Below are positions 7,766 to 16,154 of a stretch of 64,000 nt of DNA, piece after piece. The notes beneath the pieces were generated by a model. It was not told where the DNA came from. It made no database searches and was given only the letters and a program-made list of their open reading frames with translations. The stretch is from positions 124,001-188,000 of the forward strand of contig JACQFN010000018.1 in NCBI GenBank assembly GCA_016200045.1, in the 5' to 3' direction. Both the position numbers and the translations under genes were made by a program. Source of the stretch: Nitrososphaerota archaeon. GTDB lineage: Archaea > Thermoproteota > Nitrososphaeria > Nitrososphaerales > Gagatemarchaeaceae. The number at the start of each line of letters is the position of its first letter. The first letter of the stretch is position 1.

Positions 7766-8914
7766 TCAGGAGCCCGAAAGGAGGGACCTCGCCTCTGCAG
7801 ATGCCACAACCCCCGCCACCTTGAGAAGCCCTGGGATGCCCAGGGCGCCGAGCAGGGCAGAAGCGTGGAAATCGAAGTCCGACTCGGCGAGCTTCCTCAG
7901 GAGCTTCGAGGTCGACAGGACCGAGACCAGGGAGTCGAGGTCCTTGTTGGTGAGTTTCTCGAACACACTCCTCAGCCTCAGCATGCTCTTCATTTCGTTC
8001 ATGAAACGCCCCTCCCAGTCTGGCTGGTAGTTCTCGAGGAGCCCGCGGTCGCCTAGCTGGACGGAGTCGCTGACCCACCTCGCCCCGATGACGGCTCCTG
8101 CGATGGACGTCGTGATCCCGCCCGCAGTCGTCGGTTTCACCTGCCCGGCTGACTCGCCCACGAAGACTTTCCTCCCTTCTACGAAACGGCGTGCTGGTCC
8201 CCCCACGTAGATGGGCGCTGCCACCTTTCTGAGGACCCTGTGGGGCCTCTTGGCCAGAAACTTCTCCAGCGTTCCGAAAGAATCGATCCCGCGGCCAGCG
8301 ACTCCGACCTTGGCGACGCCCGCTCCAAAGGGGATCACCCAAGCGAAGAACCCCGGGTACAGTTCGGCGTCGAGGAAGACCTCGACGACCCTCTCGCGGA
8401 CCCAGTCAGCTTCTATCTCGTATTTTGCGGCCGGAATGATGCCTGAGCGCGGGCTTGAAGCCGGGCCTGTGGCGTCGACGAAGTACTTTGCGTCTACCGT
8501 CCGACCCCCGACTTTTACTGTGACCCCGTCCCCCGACTCCCTGAGGTCCCCCGCCCGGATTCCGAGCCTTACCTCCGCCCCCCAGGACTCGGCCTTCTGC
8601 AGGGCCTGCTTGTCGAACCCGCTCCTGTCGACCACGACGACATCAAGCGCGGACGCGTTGACCGCCATCTCCTTCCCTGAGGGTGAGTGGACCAGTCCTG
8701 AGGCGATGCGGTTCTGGATCACTATCTCCGAGGGTGCGTGGCCATACCTCCTGAGGCCACGGAGGCTCACAAGCCCGTCGCACTTCTCTGGCTCCCCGAC
8801 ATCGCTGTGTTCCTCGGCGAGGAGCACCTTCACCCCCCTCTTTGCCGCCTCCGCCGCGAAGACGAGCCCGGCTATGCTGCCCCCTGCAACGATGACATCA
8901 CATTTCGAGCCCAA
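7766..8914 (-). CDS. Geranylgeranyl reductase-family flavoprotein
   Basis: This FAD-dependent reductase is of the digeranylgeranylglycerophospholipid reductase family, which saturates isoprenoid chains of archaeal membrane lipids. It has the N-terminal dinucleotide fold (VIVAGGSIAG), a substrate-pocket motif GEPEKCDGLVS, and a FAD-binding C-terminal part with GESAGQVKPTTAGGI. The frame runs back over the divergent pth2 gene, but the TTG at 8914 is preceded at 27 bases by ggttaaggc and gives a normal length of 382 residues. Related flavoproteins with other isoprenoid substrates exist. Confidence 0.85.
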   Translation of the reverse strand: MGSKCDVIVAGGSIAGLVFAAEAAKRGVKVLLAEEHSDVGEPEKCDGLVSLRGLRRYGHAPSEIVIQNRIASGLVHSPSGKEMAVNASALDVVVVDRSGFDKQALQKAESWGAEVRLGIRAGDLRESGDGVTVKVGGRTVDAKYFVDATGPASSPRSGIIPAAKYEIEADWVRERVVEVFLDAELYPGFFAWVIPFGAGVAKVGVAGRGIDSFGTLEKFLAKRPHRVLRKVAAPIYVGGPARRFVEGRKVFVGESAGQVKPTTAGGITTSIAGAVIGARWVSDSVQLGDRGLLENYQPDWEGRFMNEMKSMLRLRSVFEKLTNKDLDSLVSVLSTSKLLRKLAESDFDFHASALLGALGIPGLLKVAGVVASAEARSLLSGS

Positions 8915-8936
8915 GAAAACGGTGCCTGGCTGCGCA

Positions 8937-8961
8937 AGCCTTAACCCCACTCGTAATAACC
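8937..8961. promoter_or_regulatory. Back-to-back TATA boxes between the lipid reductase and pth2
   Basis: Two boxes lie side by side. Reading leftward, ggttaaggc (centred ~8941) is 27 bases before the TTG at 8914. Reading rightward, tcgtaataac (centred ~8955) is 24 bases before the ATG at 8979. Both imply leaderless transcripts. Confidence 0.45.
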
Positions 8962-8978
8962 GTTGGGAATCTTCTGAT

Positions 8979-9326
8979 ATGAAACAGGCCGTGGTGGTGA
9001 GGTCGGACGTCAAGATGGGTAAGGGAAAGCTGGCGGCGCAGGTGGCGCACGCCTCGCTCACGGCCGCCGAATTCGCGATGACCAGGAGGGAAGGCTGGTT
9101 CGGCAAATGGAAGAGCGAGGGCCAGGCGAAGGTGGTCCTGAAGGTTGGGTCTGAGGAGGCCCTGACGGACCTCTACAGGAAGGCGAAGAGCGCCGGCCTC
9201 CCGTCCGCGCTGATCGAAGACAAAGGGCTCACACAGGTGGAACCCGGGACGGTAACGTGCCTGGGGATCGGACCCGCACCGGACGATCTCGTGGATTCGA
9301 TTACCGGCAAGCTGAAGCTGCTGTGA
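8979..9326 (+). CDS. pth2: Peptidyl-tRNA hydrolase, archaeal/eukaryotic type (Pth2)
   Basis: The 115-residue Pth2 enzyme releases tRNA from stalled peptidyl-tRNA. It has the diagnostic N-terminus MGKGKLAAQVAHASL, the VVLKVGSEEALTDLY middle strand-helix, and the C-terminal TQVEPGTVTCLGIGPAP motif. The ATG at 8979 follows a TATA box at proper spacing; the frame upstream is shadow sequence. The stop overlaps the GTG start of truD, so the two are translationally coupled. Confidence 0.95.
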   Translation: MKQAVVVRSDVKMGKGKLAAQVAHASLTAAEFAMTRREGWFGKWKSEGQAKVVLKVGSEEALTDLYRKAKSAGLPSALIEDKGLTQVEPGTVTCLGIGPAPDDLVDSITGKLKLL

Positions 9327-10588
9327 CGGGAATCCCGGAAGCCGAGGTAGCCGCCGGAGTCGAGTGTTATGCGACCACTTCGGAGCCCTGCTCGGGCCGC
9401 ATCAAGGGGAGCCCTGAAGACTTTCTCGTGGAAGAGGTCGCCCCGGACCTCGAAGTGGTCGGGGACCCGAGGAGCGGATACGTCCCACTCTACAGGGTCG
9501 AGAAGAGGTCCATCGACACCCTTCACATGGAGAGGGAGTTGGGGGAAGCCCTCAAGAGCCGCGTGAGGACCGCCGGTCTGAAGGACAAACGGGCCCTCGC
9601 AGTTCAGTACGCCACCCCGACCAGCACTAGGTCAGAATCGCCCGAAGTCGTCAGAGCAGGGGAATTCTCCGCAACGAGGATTGGATACGTAGCCAGACCG
9701 CTCTCCAGAGGCTCCTCGCCCGGGAACGCGTTCGTCATAATCGTGAGAGACTGCGGGCCGAGAATCCATGCCTGCGCAGAAGAGACGCTCGCCCTCGGGG
9801 CCCGGCATCGGATACCGAATTTCTTCGGACTCCAGAGGTTCGGGGGAAGCGGGAGCCTCACCCACAGGGTGGGGAAGCTGTTGATCCTTGGAGACTTCGG
9901 GGGAGCGGTGGCCCTTATGCTCCTCGAACCCCGGGGCACGGACTCACCTGGCGCGGCCGAGGCGAGGGAGGAGATGCGTGCGGGGAGGTTCGACGTGGGT
10001 GCGAGGCTCCTCCCGCACGGGATGGACTTGGAGAGGTTAGTTGCTTCCAACCTCGCGAAGAAACCAGGGGACTTCGTCAACGCGATAAGAGGCGTGCCGA
10101 TAAGGGTCAGGCGGCTCTACACGCAGGCCTACCAATCCTATCTCTTCAATCGCACTCTGAGCAGGACGATCGAGACCGGGCTTGACATCGGCGAGGTGAA
10201 GGCGGGGGATAACTGGGGGGAGGTAGCGGGGCTGGGCCTGGTGTCGAAAATCCACGGGGTGGGGGAGCCCGCCGGAATAGGGGCCACTCCGCTGGTGCAG
10301 CTGGCCGGGTTCGCGTGCCGGAACTACGGGTCGAGGTTCGACTCCGCGCTCTTCAGTGTCCTGGACGAGGAGGGGGTTTCTCGCAAGAGCTTCTACCTGA
10401 AAGACATGGACGAGGTCAGTGTGGAGGGAGGGTTCAGGAGACCGGGAATGTTCGTGGAGGGCGCGAGCGTGGAGTCAGGTGGAGGGACTGCAACGTTTCG
10501 GTTCACCCTCGGGAGGGGGAGCTACGCTACCGTCTTCATGCGGGAAGTACTGAAACCGCGCGACCCGGTCGCATCGGGATTCGCCTAA
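9323..10588 (+). CDS. truD: tRNA pseudouridine synthase TruD
   Basis: This enzyme converts uridine 13 of tRNA to pseudouridine. The catalytic aspartate is D88 in GLKDKRALAVQYAT. The downstream family motif is IPNFFGLQRFGGSG, and the TRUD insertion domain spans the middle. At 421 residues it has archaeal length. The start is a GTG at 9323 that overlaps the pth2 stop (GTGA), and longer in-frame extension falls inside pth2. The order pth2-truD is a small tRNA-quality operon. Confidence 0.93.
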   Translation: MTGIPEAEVAAGVECYATTSEPCSGRIKGSPEDFLVEEVAPDLEVVGDPRSGYVPLYRVEKRSIDTLHMERELGEALKSRVRTAGLKDKRALAVQYATPTSTRSESPEVVRAGEFSATRIGYVARPLSRGSSPGNAFVIIVRDCGPRIHACAEETLALGARHRIPNFFGLQRFGGSGSLTHRVGKLLILGDFGGAVALMLLEPRGTDSPGAAEAREEMRAGRFDVGARLLPHGMDLERLVASNLAKKPGDFVNAIRGVPIRVRRLYTQAYQSYLFNRTLSRTIETGLDIGEVKAGDNWGEVAGLGLVSKIHGVGEPAGIGATPLVQLAGFACRNYGSRFDSALFSVLDEEGVSRKSFYLKDMDEVSVEGGFRRPGMFVEGASVESGGGTATFRFTLGRGSYATVFMREVLKPRDPVASGFA

Positions 10589-10599
10589 GGGGTGGAACG

Positions 10600-10609
10600 C
10601 TTATACATT
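10600..10609 (+). promoter_or_regulatory. TATA-like box for the ferredoxin-NADP reductase gene
   Basis: The sequence cttatacat lies about 32 bases before the ATG at 10636 in the short gap after truD, implying a short leader of a few bases. Confidence 0.45.
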
Positions 10610-10635
10610 GTTTGGGGAGGGCAAGTTCGAACCCG

Positions 10636-11631
10636 ATGTCTCAGGACGTCTACGACATCACCATCATCGGCGCCGGTCCGACCGGCCTCTTCGCCACTTT
10701 CTATGCGGGCCTGCGGCAGATGAAGACCAAGCTCATGGACGCACTCGAGGAGCCGGGGGGCCAGGTCGCGGTACTCTACCCGGAGAAGTACATTTTCGAC
10801 GTCCCAGGATACTCCAAGATACTCGCCAAGGACCTTGTGAAGTGCCTGGTGGAACAGGCACTACAGTACAACCCGACGCTCGTCCTGGGCGAGCGCGTTA
10901 CCACCCTTCGGAAGGCCGACAGCACCTTCCAGATTGGAACTGACAAAGGGACTGCTCATTACACGAGGGCCGTGCTCATCGCGGCCGGGGTGGGGGCATT
11001 CTCGCCGAACAAGCTCGAGGCTCCCGGGGTCTCAGAGTATGAGGGACGGGGGATCTCTTACTTCGTCAAGGACAAGTCCGCGTTCGCAGGGAAGAAAATC
11101 CTGATCGTCGGGGGCGGGGACTCGGCGGTCGATTGGGCCCTCAACATGAAAGACACCGCGGCCAAGATAACGCTCGTGCACAGGAGGGACGTCTTCAGGG
11201 CTCACGAACAGAACGTGGCCGAACTGATGAAATCCCGGGTGGACGTCAAGTTGTTCTACGAAGTGCGCAAGGTGCTCGGCGACGGGAAATCGCTGAAGCA
11301 GGCAGTCATCTTCGACAACAGGAACGATGCCGAGACTACGCTCGACGTAGATGCCATCCTCGTGAACATCGGCTTCAGGGCCGACCTGGGTCCTATCAGG
11401 AGCTGGGGCCTCGAGATGAACGGGAGGGACATCAAGGCGAACGGGAAGATGGAGACCAACGTGGCCGGGATATTCGTGGCGGGAGACATGGCAGGACCCG
11501 CAGACGGAGTGAAACTCAACCTGATCGCAACAGGCTACGCCCAGGCCGCCCTGGCGGTCAATGTGGCAAAGGCCTACATCGACCCGAACTCGAAGATCTT
11601 CCCAGGCCACAGCAGCGAGATGAAGAAGTAG
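10636..11631 (+). CDS. Ferredoxin/flavodoxin-NADP reductase, thioredoxin reductase-like type
   Basis: This flavoprotein has an N-terminal FAD Rossmann motif GAGPTG (residues 12-17) and a second NAD(P) motif GGGDSAVDWA (from residue 159). The ending GVKLNLIATGYAQAA is typical of TrxR-like reductases. The CxxC redox pair of thioredoxin reductases is absent (VKDKSAF in its place), which points to the YumC/FNR group that passes electrons between NADPH and ferredoxin. At 331 residues it has the expected length. The likely partner is the zinc-type ferredoxin at 41.2 kb (inference). Confidence 0.85.
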   Translation: MSQDVYDITIIGAGPTGLFATFYAGLRQMKTKLMDALEEPGGQVAVLYPEKYIFDVPGYSKILAKDLVKCLVEQALQYNPTLVLGERVTTLRKADSTFQIGTDKGTAHYTRAVLIAAGVGAFSPNKLEAPGVSEYEGRGISYFVKDKSAFAGKKILIVGGGDSAVDWALNMKDTAAKITLVHRRDVFRAHEQNVAELMKSRVDVKLFYEVRKVLGDGKSLKQAVIFDNRNDAETTLDVDAILVNIGFRADLGPIRSWGLEMNGRDIKANGKMETNVAGIFVAGDMAGPADGVKLNLIATGYAQAALAVNVAKAYIDPNSKIFPGHSSEMKK

Positions 11632-11632
11632 C

Positions 11633-12085
11633 TCAGACTTCGCCCAGGGACCTGCGGAAGTTGAAGTCTTTCTTTACCGACGGGCTCAGGGGGTCGATAA
11701 GGACGCATTCGAACCAGGCGTAGCGCCCGTCCTCCCAGATCAGGTACGAGCCCAGGACTTTCATGTTGGGGTACCTCTCGGACACGCGTCGCTCTGCGAC
11801 TGTCTGCGATGAAACGTCGGACTTGATCTTGAGGACTCCCATGTGCTTGGGCCTGCGCCCCGAGGTTGGCCTCGGCTTTCTCATACCTCCCCTCGAAACC
11901 CGGGCGCGGACTACGACTACCCCCTCCTTGGCCTTGTAACCCAGCGATCGCGCCCTGTCGAGCCTCGAAGGCCGCTCGAGCCGGAGCATCGCAGGCTCCC
12001 TTCTCATCTTCACTACCCTGGCGGAGATGTCCCCCGCCTTTTCGTGGAAGATGGCCTGCCAGGACTTCGAGACCTGTCGGTACAT
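11633..12085 (-). CDS. rpl15e: 50S ribosomal protein L15e
   Basis: The 150-residue protein starts MYRQVSKSWQAIF and contains the basic L15e signatures RLDRARSLGYKAKEG, RVSRGGMRKPRP and SERYPNMKVLGSYLI. It is a structural protein of the large archaeal ribosomal subunit. The ATG at 12085 matches family starts, and the longer frame is shadow sequence. A TATA-like ctttatttg on the minus strand lies about 33 bases upstream. The gene is convergent with, and one base from, the reductase gene. Confidence 0.95.
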   Translation of the reverse strand: MYRQVSKSWQAIFHEKAGDISARVVKMRREPAMLRLERPSRLDRARSLGYKAKEGVVVVRARVSRGGMRKPRPTSGRRPKHMGVLKIKSDVSSQTVAERRVSERYPNMKVLGSYLIWEDGRYAWFECVLIDPLSPSVKKDFNFRRSLGEV

Positions 12086-12131
12086 GAGTGTCGGGCGGCT
12101 CGTTCCAGGTCGGCAAATAAAGTTTGAGGCC

Positions 12132-13043
12132 TCAGGACCCACCGAAGAACGTCCTGACCTTCTCTCCGATTGCGGCCGTCGCGTCCACCTGCGCTTCTTC
12201 TGTCTGACCACCTATGTGGGGGGTCAGCAACACGTTGGGGGCCGACAGGATGACGCCCCTCGGAGGCTCGGTTTCGAACACATCGAGGGCGGCACCCCCT
12301 ATTCGTCCTTCTACAAGGGCTGCTGCGAGAGCGCGCTCGTCTATGACCCCCCCTCGGGAGGTGTTCACGATGACCGTCCCCTTTTTCATCGCAGAAAGCC
12401 TCCCCGCGTCGACCATGTGACGAGTGTCGTCAGTCAGGGGCACATGGAGGGTGACGAAGTCTGCCGAACTGAAGAGTTCGTCGAGCCCCACCACCCTGGC
12501 CTGGAGGCTTTCGAGTACGCCTGCCGGTATCTCGATCACGTCGTAGACGACTATCGTCATCCCGAGGGCACGGGCCAGCTCCCCAATCCTCCGTCCTATC
12601 CTACCCAGCCCGACGATGCCGAGTGTCTTTCCCTTCAGCTCTCTCCCCACCAAGGAGCTCTTCTCCCATCGCCCTCCCTTCGTGCTCTGGTCGGCCGCGA
12701 CAAGCTTCCTGCTGACCGCGAGCATCAGCAGGGTCACATGTTCTGACACCGCCTCCACGAGGGACTCCGGGCTGTTCAACACCTTCACCCCCCTGGCCGT
12801 TGCGTAGTCCACGTCGATGTTGTCAAGGCCCGTCCCTGGCCGAGCGATTAGCTTCAGTCGGGTGGCCCTGTCCACGACCTCCCTGTCGACCTTCGTCCTG
12901 CTTCTCACGATGAGCCCGTCGTATCCCCCCACCACGCGGAGGAGCTCTTCTCTGGAGATGGTAGGGCGATAGTCGACGTCGAAGCCCGTGCCGAGCGCGA
13001 GCTTGTCGGTTTCTATCTGGTCGCAGACTAGGACCTTTGGCAC
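12132..13043 (-). CDS. serA: D-3-phosphoglycerate dehydrogenase-like 2-hydroxyacid dehydrogenase
   Basis: This NAD-dependent D-2-hydroxyacid dehydrogenase has the Rossmann motif GIVGLGRIGRRIG, the conserved Arg/Glu/His set in RPGTGLDNID, DVFETEPP and TPHIGGQTEEAQ, and the SRGGVID loop. It is closest in pattern to phosphoglycerate dehydrogenase, the first step of serine synthesis, but at 303 residues it lacks the ACT domain. Glyoxylate or hydroxypyruvate reductase activity is possible. It overlaps the upstream flavoprotein gene by 16 bases, indicating one transcript. Confidence 0.85.
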   Translation of the reverse strand: MPKVLVCDQIETDKLALGTGFDVDYRPTISREELLRVVGGYDGLIVRSRTKVDREVVDRATRLKLIARPGTGLDNIDVDYATARGVKVLNSPESLVEAVSEHVTLLMLAVSRKLVAADQSTKGGRWEKSSLVGRELKGKTLGIVGLGRIGRRIGELARALGMTIVVYDVIEIPAGVLESLQARVVGLDELFSSADFVTLHVPLTDDTRHMVDAGRLSAMKKGTVIVNTSRGGVIDERALAAALVEGRIGGAALDVFETEPPRGVILSAPNVLLTPHIGGQTEEAQVDATAAIGEKVRTFFGGS

Positions 13044-14263
13044 CGCTTCATACCCTGCCTCGCTGTCTCAGTGAGCGCTGTTATATCGATTGAACCAGGA
13101 GGCTCCAGGTAGACGAGCTCTCTCAGCGATACGCCCTTCGACAGGGCGAACATCACCAGCCCGGTGAGCCCTTTCGCACCTGTCCCGGCCAACTGCGCTC
13201 CAAGGACCTTCGACGTGCCCTGCTCGAAGACGAGCGAGCAGGCGACGCGTTCCTCGACATGCGAAGTCTCTCTGAAGAGGAACCCCGCGGCCCTGGCCTC
13301 CGCGGAGGCAAGGCCGGCGCGGACTACCTCCAGACCGAACACTTCTGTTTCCGCGTGTCTTACGGTCTCGAAGACGTTCGACCCTCCAGCGGCATTAGAC
13401 CCGGCGACCCGCCCCATCGCTGGGCCTGCGGAACCGCTTAGCCCGGGGAAGGTGGCCCTTCCAATCGTGCGTTCGGCGCAGCTCCCAGCCGCGTAGACGC
13501 CGCGCACGCTGGTCTGCGTTGTTCGGTCCACCAGCAGCCCTCCATGGGTGCCGGTCGCGGCCCCGACGGGCGGGAACCGCGGAATGCCAGACGGGACCAG
13601 GACTACGCCGTCGCTTGCGAAAACCGTCCCATCGGCCAGCACCGCCTCGACCTTCCCGATTCCCGCCGCCCTCTCGATAGGGGCGTCGAGGATTCTCAGC
13701 CCCGCGAGTTCGGCCGCAGTCCGGACGGCATCACCCACGGCCCCGTCAAAGTCGAGGAGAGGGCTCCGGCTCCCGCCTGCGGGGAAAAAAGACACTTCGA
13801 GCCCTGCGTCAAGCAGCCTGCTCGCGACCGTGAGTGATTCGAGGGTAGACCCTGCCACGGCCGCGCGACGCATCAGGGGAATCGCTTCTCGGAGTCGGGG
13901 GTATGCGTCGGCCGACCTCAGGGTGAAGACACCGGGGATCCGCCAGCCCTCGAACCTGGGGGTTCTAACAGTGGCCCCCGTGGCAATCACCACCGCGTCG
14001 AACTCCTCCCTCCCCCTCGAGGACAGCACTCTCTTCCTTTCGTCGACGGACGCGACGGTCGTTCCCAGGTCGGTCTCGACCCCCAGGGCGGACAGGTGAG
14101 AGATGTGTAGGCTGCCGACGGACTCGGCCGACCCCCGAAGGCCGCCCACAATCATTGGTTCTTCGCGAGATTCGAAGAGAGAAACACTGGCGCCCCCCTG
14201 CGCAGCTTCTCTTGCGGCGGCGACCCCCGACGCCCCCGCGCCGACTACGCAGACCCTGCGCAT
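13028..14263 (-). CDS. FAD/NAD(P)-dependent pyridine nucleotide-disulfide oxidoreductase-like protein
   Basis: The protein has two dinucleotide folds (CVVGAGASGVAAARE at the N-terminus and AAVAGSTLESLTVA in the middle), the FAD motif VRGVYAAGSCAE and a C-terminal dimerisation-like domain. This is the architecture of CoA-disulfide reductases and NADH oxidases. The redox cysteine expected after the first fold is not visible (LRGSAESVGSLH), so disulfide chemistry is doubtful and its substrate is unknown. The ATG at 14263 is 26 bases from a shared TATA element; the longer frame runs into the GTPase gene. Confidence 0.75.
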   Translation of the reverse strand: MRRVCVVGAGASGVAAAREAAQGGASVSLFESREEPMIVGGLRGSAESVGSLHISHLSALGVETDLGTTVASVDERKRVLSSRGREEFDAVVIATGATVRTPRFEGWRIPGVFTLRSADAYPRLREAIPLMRRAAVAGSTLESLTVASRLLDAGLEVSFFPAGGSRSPLLDFDGAVGDAVRTAAELAGLRILDAPIERAAGIGKVEAVLADGTVFASDGVVLVPSGIPRFPPVGAATGTHGGLLVDRTTQTSVRGVYAAGSCAERTIGRATFPGLSGSAGPAMGRVAGSNAAGGSNVFETVRHAETEVFGLEVVRAGLASAEARAAGFLFRETSHVEERVACSLVFEQGTSKVLGAQLAGTGAKGLTGLVMFALSKGVSLRELVYLEPPGSIDITALTETARQGMKRCQRS

Positions 14264-14284
14264 GTGAGGGGCGAACGCTTTGAC

Positions 14285-14294
14285 GGTTATATCG
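14285..14294. promoter_or_regulatory. Shared TATA element between divergent flavoprotein and GTPase genes
   Basis: The sequence ggttatatcg is centred near 14289, 26 bases from the flavoprotein ATG (14263) and 26 bases from the GTPase GTG (14316). It is the cleanest symmetric case in the window. Confidence 0.55.
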
Positions 14295-14315
14295 AGGCCA
14301 GGCCGCAGTAAGAGG

Positions 14316-15521
14316 GTGCTTGTGGGGGTCGTCGGCAAACCTAATGTCGGGAAGTCAACGTTCTTCGCTGCTGCCACCCTGAAGGACGTCCAGATCGCCG
14401 ACTACCCGTTCACTACGATAAAGCCGAACATGGGGGTCGCCTTCCTTCGTACGAAGTGCGTGTGCAGAGAGATGGGGGTGACCGACAAGCCGAGGAATTC
14501 CGTTTGCGTCGACGGGAACAGGCTGATCCCCGTACGGATTGTCGACGTGGCAGGGCTGGTGGAAGGTGCTTCTCAGGGTAGAGGACTAGGGAACCAGTTT
14601 CTCGACGAGTTGAGGCAGGCGGACGCGCTGATCCTAGTGGTAGACGCCTCGGGCTCGACCGACATGGAAGGGAGAAAGGTCCCCGCAGGCACCAACGACC
14701 CTGTCAAGGACATCGAGATGGTGGAGAGGGAATTCGACCTCTGGGTGTTCGGGCTGCTGAAGAAGGACTGGCAGAAGACTTCCAGGTCCACGGAACAGAG
14801 CGGGGGTAAGATCGTCGAGCACCTCGCGAACCGGCTTTCAGGACTTTCTGTGGCCCTCGGGGACGTGGAGACCGCGCTTCTCCGGTTGCGCATCAGGGCG
14901 GAGAAGCCGAGCAAGTGGACCGACGACCAGCTGATGAGCTTCGTGGTCGAGGTCAGGAAGCTGACCAAGCCCTCACTGATAGCGGCGAACAAGTCTGACC
15001 TCCCCACCGCGGGGGGGAACATCGACAGGCTGAAGCAGACCGGAAGGCGGGTCGTGCCGTGCGCGTCGGAGGCGGAGCTTCTGCTCAGGAGGGCCGCGGA
15101 GCACGGGCTCGTAGGATACACTCCGGGCGATTCTTCGTTCAGCATCAAGGCCCCTGAGAAGCTCAACCCGCCTCAGTCCGCGGCCCTTGCGATGGTGCAA
15201 GATAGAGTGATGAATGGGTACGGCGGGACAGGAGTCCAGGACGCGATCAACGGAGCGTACTTCGGGCTGCTGAACTCCGTGGTGGTCTTCCCGGTGGAAG
15301 ACGAGACGAGGCTCTCCGACAAGTCGGGGTCGGTGTTGCCTGACGCATTTGTGATGAAGGGAGGCTCCACTGCTCTCGACCTCGCCCGGGCCGTGCATTC
15401 AGACCTGGCCGACACCTTCCTCTATGCCATCGACGCGCGATCGGGGAAGAGGCTATCGGCCGACCATGTGCTGGGAAACCGGGAGATTCTGAAGATTGTA
15501 TCAGGCGGCAAGCGGGGCTAA
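14316..15521 (+). CDS. YchF/Obg-like GTPase with TGS domain
   Basis: This P-loop GTPase of the archaeal YchF/OBG family has G1 GKPNVGKST near the N-terminus, G3 DVAGLVEGASQGRGLG and G4 ANKSD. The C-terminal TGS-like region contains SDLADTFLYAIDARSGKRL. Such proteins associate with ribosomes and translation. The GTG at 14316 is chosen because it lies exactly 26 bases after a strong TATA sequence and gives the canonical start just before the P-loop. A TTG at 14280 would lie upstream of that box. The gene is 401 residues long and overlaps the end of rps3ae by 21 bases. Confidence 0.88.
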   Translation: MLVGVVGKPNVGKSTFFAAATLKDVQIADYPFTTIKPNMGVAFLRTKCVCREMGVTDKPRNSVCVDGNRLIPVRIVDVAGLVEGASQGRGLGNQFLDELRQADALILVVDASGSTDMEGRKVPAGTNDPVKDIEMVEREFDLWVFGLLKKDWQKTSRSTEQSGGKIVEHLANRLSGLSVALGDVETALLRLRIRAEKPSKWTDDQLMSFVVEVRKLTKPSLIAANKSDLPTAGGNIDRLKQTGRRVVPCASEAELLLRRAAEHGLVGYTPGDSSFSIKAPEKLNPPQSAALAMVQDRVMNGYGGTGVQDAINGAYFGLLNSVVVFPVEDETRLSDKSGSVLPDAFVMKGGSTALDLARAVHSDLADTFLYAIDARSGKRLSADHVLGNREILKIVSGGKRG

Positions 15522-16121
15522 AGGCTCAGCCTTCTGCTCCGGTCTCGAAATCAGCTTGCTCTTCCGCACCCCGACGTGCCTAAGGTGCGTGACCTTCTTC
15601 GCCTCGTTGTAGACATCCGACGCAACCTTTTGCAGGACCAGCTCCTGCGCGAGCCCCTCGTAGTTGAGGCCGGAGGCTCGTTCTCCGATCACCCTGTCCA
15701 TGATCACCCTGAGGTCGTGCTTCTTGGAGCTGTTCATCTTTCCCGCCGATAGAGCAGTGCAGTAGACGCGGACCGTGTAGCCGTCCTTGGTCTTGTAGTC
15801 TCGGATGAAATCCGACATGGAAGACCCGCGGCGGATAAGGCTCCTCAGAAACTCCCTGGAGTACTCGTGCCCCTTGAACACGGTATGGACGTTCTCCCCT
15901 TCGACCTTGTCAAGCTGGAAGAAGAGCTTGTAGCTGTAGTGCTGCGGGTCCTGCTTGAGGATGTCGTAGAGCGTCGTCTCAACCACCCTCCCCCCTGGCT
16001 TTGCCAGATCAGTCAGAGGGACTCTAGCGATGGGGGCCAGCCCGAACGATGGGGAAGCGAGTACCGTGACCCAGGACTTTAGTTTCCACTTGTCCCGAAC
16101 TTTGGCTACTTTCTTCGGCAA
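15501..16121 (-). CDS. rps3ae: 30S ribosomal protein S3Ae
   Basis: The 206-residue protein matches archaeal S3Ae (eS1), with the N-terminal KVRDKWKLKSWVTVLAS, the central EYSREFLRSLIRRGSSM and the KTKDGYTVRVYCTALS strand. It is a structural component of the small ribosomal subunit near the mRNA exit. It lies 33 bases downstream of serS at the end of the long leftward operon that starts near 22.3 kb. It overlaps the convergent GTPase gene by 21 bases. Confidence 0.95.
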   Translation of the reverse strand: MPKKVAKVRDKWKLKSWVTVLASPSFGLAPIARVPLTDLAKPGGRVVETTLYDILKQDPQHYSYKLFFQLDKVEGENVHTVFKGHEYSREFLRSLIRRGSSMSDFIRDYKTKDGYTVRVYCTALSAGKMNSSKKHDLRVIMDRVIGERASGLNYEGLAQELVLQKVASDVYNEAKKVTHLRHVGVRKSKLISRPEQKAEPLAPLAA

Positions 16122-16154
16122 TCTCGGCGTCCCGCCGTTTTCCAGCTTATAACC